From JACQKA01 sp964462785 (GTDB taxonomy: Bacteria > Patescibacteriota > Minisyncoccia > Phycocordibacterales > UBA2100), in assembly GCA_964462785.1 (NCBI GenBank), contig CAYWZA010000010.1, positions 1 to 30,046 of the forward strand: a stretch of 30,046 nucleotides of DNA, in the 5' to 3' direction. The notes under the pieces are model-generated. The model had not been told where the DNA came from and did no database searches. It saw nothing but the letters and a program-made list of their open reading frames with translations. The position numbers and the translations under genes are program-made. Below are positions 28,159-30,046 of the stretch, piece by piece (within the stretch, counting starts at the first letter, position 1; every line of letters begins with the position of its first letter).

Positions 28159-29433
28159 ATGTTTGCAACATTTTTGCGGAAGATTGAAATCGTTATTCGC
28201 GACGAGACGTTGCGCATGCGCATTCTCTTTGTGCTCGGAGCGCTTGTAGTGTTTCGTATACTCGCCACCATCCCGATCCCGAGCATCGACGCAACGCGAC
28301 TCGATGCATTCTTGAGCAACAATCAATTTCTCGGTCTCTTGAATATTTTCTCAGGTGGCGGGCTTTCGAACCTTTCTATCGTGATGCTCGGTGTTGGTCC
28401 GTACATCACCGCGTCGATCATTATGCAGCTCGCGACCGTGCTCTCGCCGAAGCTCAAAGCCATCTATCAGGAAGAGGGCGATGCGGGCAGACAGCGTTTT
28501 ATGATGTACAGCCGCTATCTCACGGTGCCGCTTGCGATATTGCAGTCGTTTGCATTTCTCATGCTGCTGCGCCAAAACGGCATTGTCACGGAGCTCGATT
28601 TCATTAACACACTGACGAGCGTCCTGGTCATTTCTGCCGGCTCATTCCTCCTTATGTGGATTGGAGAGCTGGTTTCCGAATTCGGTGTGGGCAATGGCGT
28701 CTCGCTTCTCATTTTTGCGGGTATCGTTGCGGCGCTTCCGCCTGCTATTTCTCAATTCATCTTCACCTTTGATACTGCGCAGATTCCGACGTACATCGGT
28801 TTTATTGCCGCAGCATTTCTTATCACCGCTGGCGTGGTCTTCATCACCGAAGCGGAGCGCCCCATTCCTGTGACGTATTCGCGTCGCGTGCGCGGCATGA
28901 AAGTGCTCGGCGGCATCTCGACGTATTTGCCGTTGCGCGTGAATCAGGCGGGTGTGATGCCGATTATCTTTGCGCTCTCCATTTTGCTTTTCCCGCAGAT
29001 GATCGCGAGCTATCTTTCCACGGTGGATAACGCCACACTTGCAAGCATCGGGCACGCGGTGGTGAATGGTCTCGCGAATCAATGGATCTACGGCCCGCTC
29101 TACTTCTTCTTGGTAGTGGTGTTTACGTACTTCTATACAGCAGTCACTTTCGAGCCGAATCAGATGGCAAAGAATCTCCAAAAGAATGGCGCCTTTATCC
29201 CCGGCGTTCGCCCTGGCGAGAATACTGCCGAATATCTTGGCGACATCATCACACGTATCACGCTCTTCGGCGCGCTCTTTCTCGGCTTGATTGCGGTGAT
29301 GCCGATTATCGTGCAGGGTCTTTCTGGCATCACTACGCTCACCATCGGCGGCACTGCACTCCTCATCGCCGTATCGGTGATTCTCGATCTCGTAAAGAAA
29401 ATAGACGCACAGACATCAATTCGCGAGTATTAG
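28159..29433 (+). CDS. secY: Preprotein translocase subunit SecY
   Basis: A 424-residue integral membrane channel of the Sec translocon with about ten transmembrane segments. Seen: N-terminal cytosolic helix and TM1 followed by the IPIPSID plug region; LSNLSIVMLGVGPYITASIIMQL (TM2); the GVGNGVSLLIFAGI motif; the long cytosolic loop with ERPIPVTYSRRVRG; and the C-terminal FIPGVRPGENTAEYL loop. It is the export route for the many secreted proteins in the window. No adk, map or infA follows, unlike the usual spc/alpha arrangement: an rRNA promoter comes next. Confidence 0.97.
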   Translation: MFATFLRKIEIVIRDETLRMRILFVLGALVVFRILATIPIPSIDATRLDAFLSNNQFLGLLNIFSGGGLSNLSIVMLGVGPYITASIIMQLATVLSPKLKAIYQEEGDAGRQRFMMYSRYLTVPLAILQSFAFLMLLRQNGIVTELDFINTLTSVLVISAGSFLLMWIGELVSEFGVGNGVSLLIFAGIVAALPPAISQFIFTFDTAQIPTYIGFIAAAFLITAGVVFITEAERPIPVTYSRRVRGMKVLGGISTYLPLRVNQAGVMPIIFALSILLFPQMIASYLSTVDNATLASIGHAVVNGLANQWIYGPLYFFLVVVFTYFYTAVTFEPNQMAKNLQKNGAFIPGVRPGENTAEYLGDIITRITLFGALFLGLIAVMPIIVQGLSGITTLTIGGTALLIAVSVILDLVKKIDAQTSIREY

Positions 29434-29454
29434 ACTCGGGCACAGTGCTGACGC

Positions 29455-29483
29455 TTGACATACCCGCTGCAGGCGAGTAGACT
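29455..29483 (+). promoter_or_regulatory. rRNA operon promoter
   Basis: TTGACA (29455-29460), 17 bp, TAGACT (29478-29483); start near 29490. A CCGC-TTCG-GCGG stem (29493-29504) followed by TTTTAATTT comes directly after; it could also serve as the only candidate terminator for the secY unit. Confidence 0.75.
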
Positions 29484-29489
29484 CTCTCT

Positions 29490-29691
29490 ACTCCGCTTCG
29501 GCGGTTTTAATTTGATCTGACCTTTGAAAACTGAATAGTACTGAACATTGGGATGAACTCCAATGTTCAAATGCACACAACACAAAAAGTCGAGGATCCT
29601 TTCACGGGGATTCTCGCCGGAATATAAAGATGCACGCAATGTACATTCTTTTGTTCCGTCCACAATCGAACAAATGGCTCTGCCATTTGTT
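29490..29691 (+). other. Pre-rRNA leader with boxA-like site and processing stems
   Basis: A boxA-like stretch around 29517-29532 (TCTGACCTTTGAAAAC) resembles the antitermination boxA of other bacteria. Three stems follow: 29542-29569 (TGAACATTGG/CCAATGTTCA), 29591-29616 (CGAG-ATCC/GGAT-CTCG with a wobble) and 29670-29690 (ACAAATGGC/GCCATTTGT), the last ending just before the mature 16S 5' end. Confidence 0.6.
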
Positions 29692-30046
29692 TAAACTTAG
29701 AGTTTGATCCTAGCTCAGGGTGAACGCTAGCGGCGTGGATAAGGCATGCAAGTCGAGTGGGTTTAGACCCACGGCAGACGAGGTAGTAACACGTAGGAAC
29801 GTACCCGGAAGTCGGGCATAATCAGTCGAAAGATTGGATAATTCCCGATGGTCTCGCAAGAGTAAAGAATTTCGCTTCCGGAGCGGCCTGCGCAGCATCA
29901 GCTAGTTGGTAAGGTAATGGCTTACCAAGGCTATGACGCTTAGGGGAGCTGAGAGGCTGACCCCCACCGGTGGTACTGAGATACGGACCACACTCCTACG
30001 GGAGGCCGCAGTCGAGAATATTTGGCAATGGGCGAAAGCCTGACCA
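29692..30046 (+). rRNA. rrs: 16S ribosomal RNA, 5' part (runs off the window)
   Basis: The 5' end is placed by alignment with E. coli numbering (AGAGTTTGATC at 29699 equals position 8). Conserved blocks: AGTTTGATCCTAGCTCAG, GGCATGCAAGTCGAG, CTAGTTGGTAAGGTAATGGC, ACTCCTACGGGAGGCCGCAG and GGCAATGGGCGAAAGCCTGA. Deviations from universal primers: A at 29712 in the 27F site and C at 30007 in the EUB338/341F site. Such changes, and the GTCGAGAATATTTGG sequence after the primer site, fit a CPR lineage. About 355 nt of the gene are present. Confidence 0.97.

Overview
The window looks like a chromosome segment of a Patescibacteria/CPR bacterium, most likely Parcubacteria (Paceibacteria). The lineage is inferred from several things seen: the partial 16S rRNA carries changes in the usual 27F and EUB338 primer sites; no rpmD (uL30) lies between rpsE and rplO; ribosomal genes are SD-less and tightly packed; and there are surface proteins with GWAWSxxIGWI-type repeats. 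TGA is used as a normal stop, so the recoded Gracilibacteria/Absconditabacteria are unlikely.

Layout. 1-1820: the 3' end of an unknown gene, a small secreted Cys/Tyr/His/Arg-rich protein and a lone acyl-CoA dehydrogenase. 1834-2741: rpmB (minus strand) divergent from a site-2-protease-type M50 peptidase. From 2836 to 29433 the str-S10-spc ribosomal supercluster runs in ancestral order: rpsL rpsG fusA tuf rpsJ rplC rplD rplW rplB rpsS rplV rpsC rplP rpmC rpsQ rplN rplX rplE rpsN rpsH rplF rplR rpsE rplO secY. A 16S rRNA gene starts at about 29692 and runs off the end.

The supercluster is cut by five blocks of non-ribosomal genes: 3720-4689 (small membrane/unknown proteins), 7186-13548 (a 6.4-kb surface-protein locus between fusA and tuf), 15415-16285 (an exported and a small Cys-containing protein), 19163-21093 (an M50 peptidase and two unknowns) and 24930-25340 (an exported protein). 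Most blocks carry their own promoters or terminators, so the ribosomal genes are re-started from new promoters with structured leaders (rplC, rpsS, rpsN).

The surface locus is a tandemly duplicated two-gene cassette: (A) a secreted protein with an N-terminal variable module, FN3 domain(s), GWAW repeats, a Cys-rich segment and an Ig-like tail; and (B) a membrane-anchored protein with a glycine-rich C-terminus. A small membrane protein (C) sits between the copies. Exact FN3 repeats point to recent duplication or conversion.

Three initiation styles are visible: ribosomal genes with AT-rich, SD-less starts; accessory genes with a textbook SD 7-8 nt before ATG; and genes whose -10 box lies 6-7 nt before ATG (probably leaderless). 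Several promoters drive transcripts predicted to begin with a stem-loop within the first few nucleotides. The best candidates for undescribed biology are the structured rpsN leader (about 25449-25601), the rplC leader attenuator and the duplicated surface cassette.
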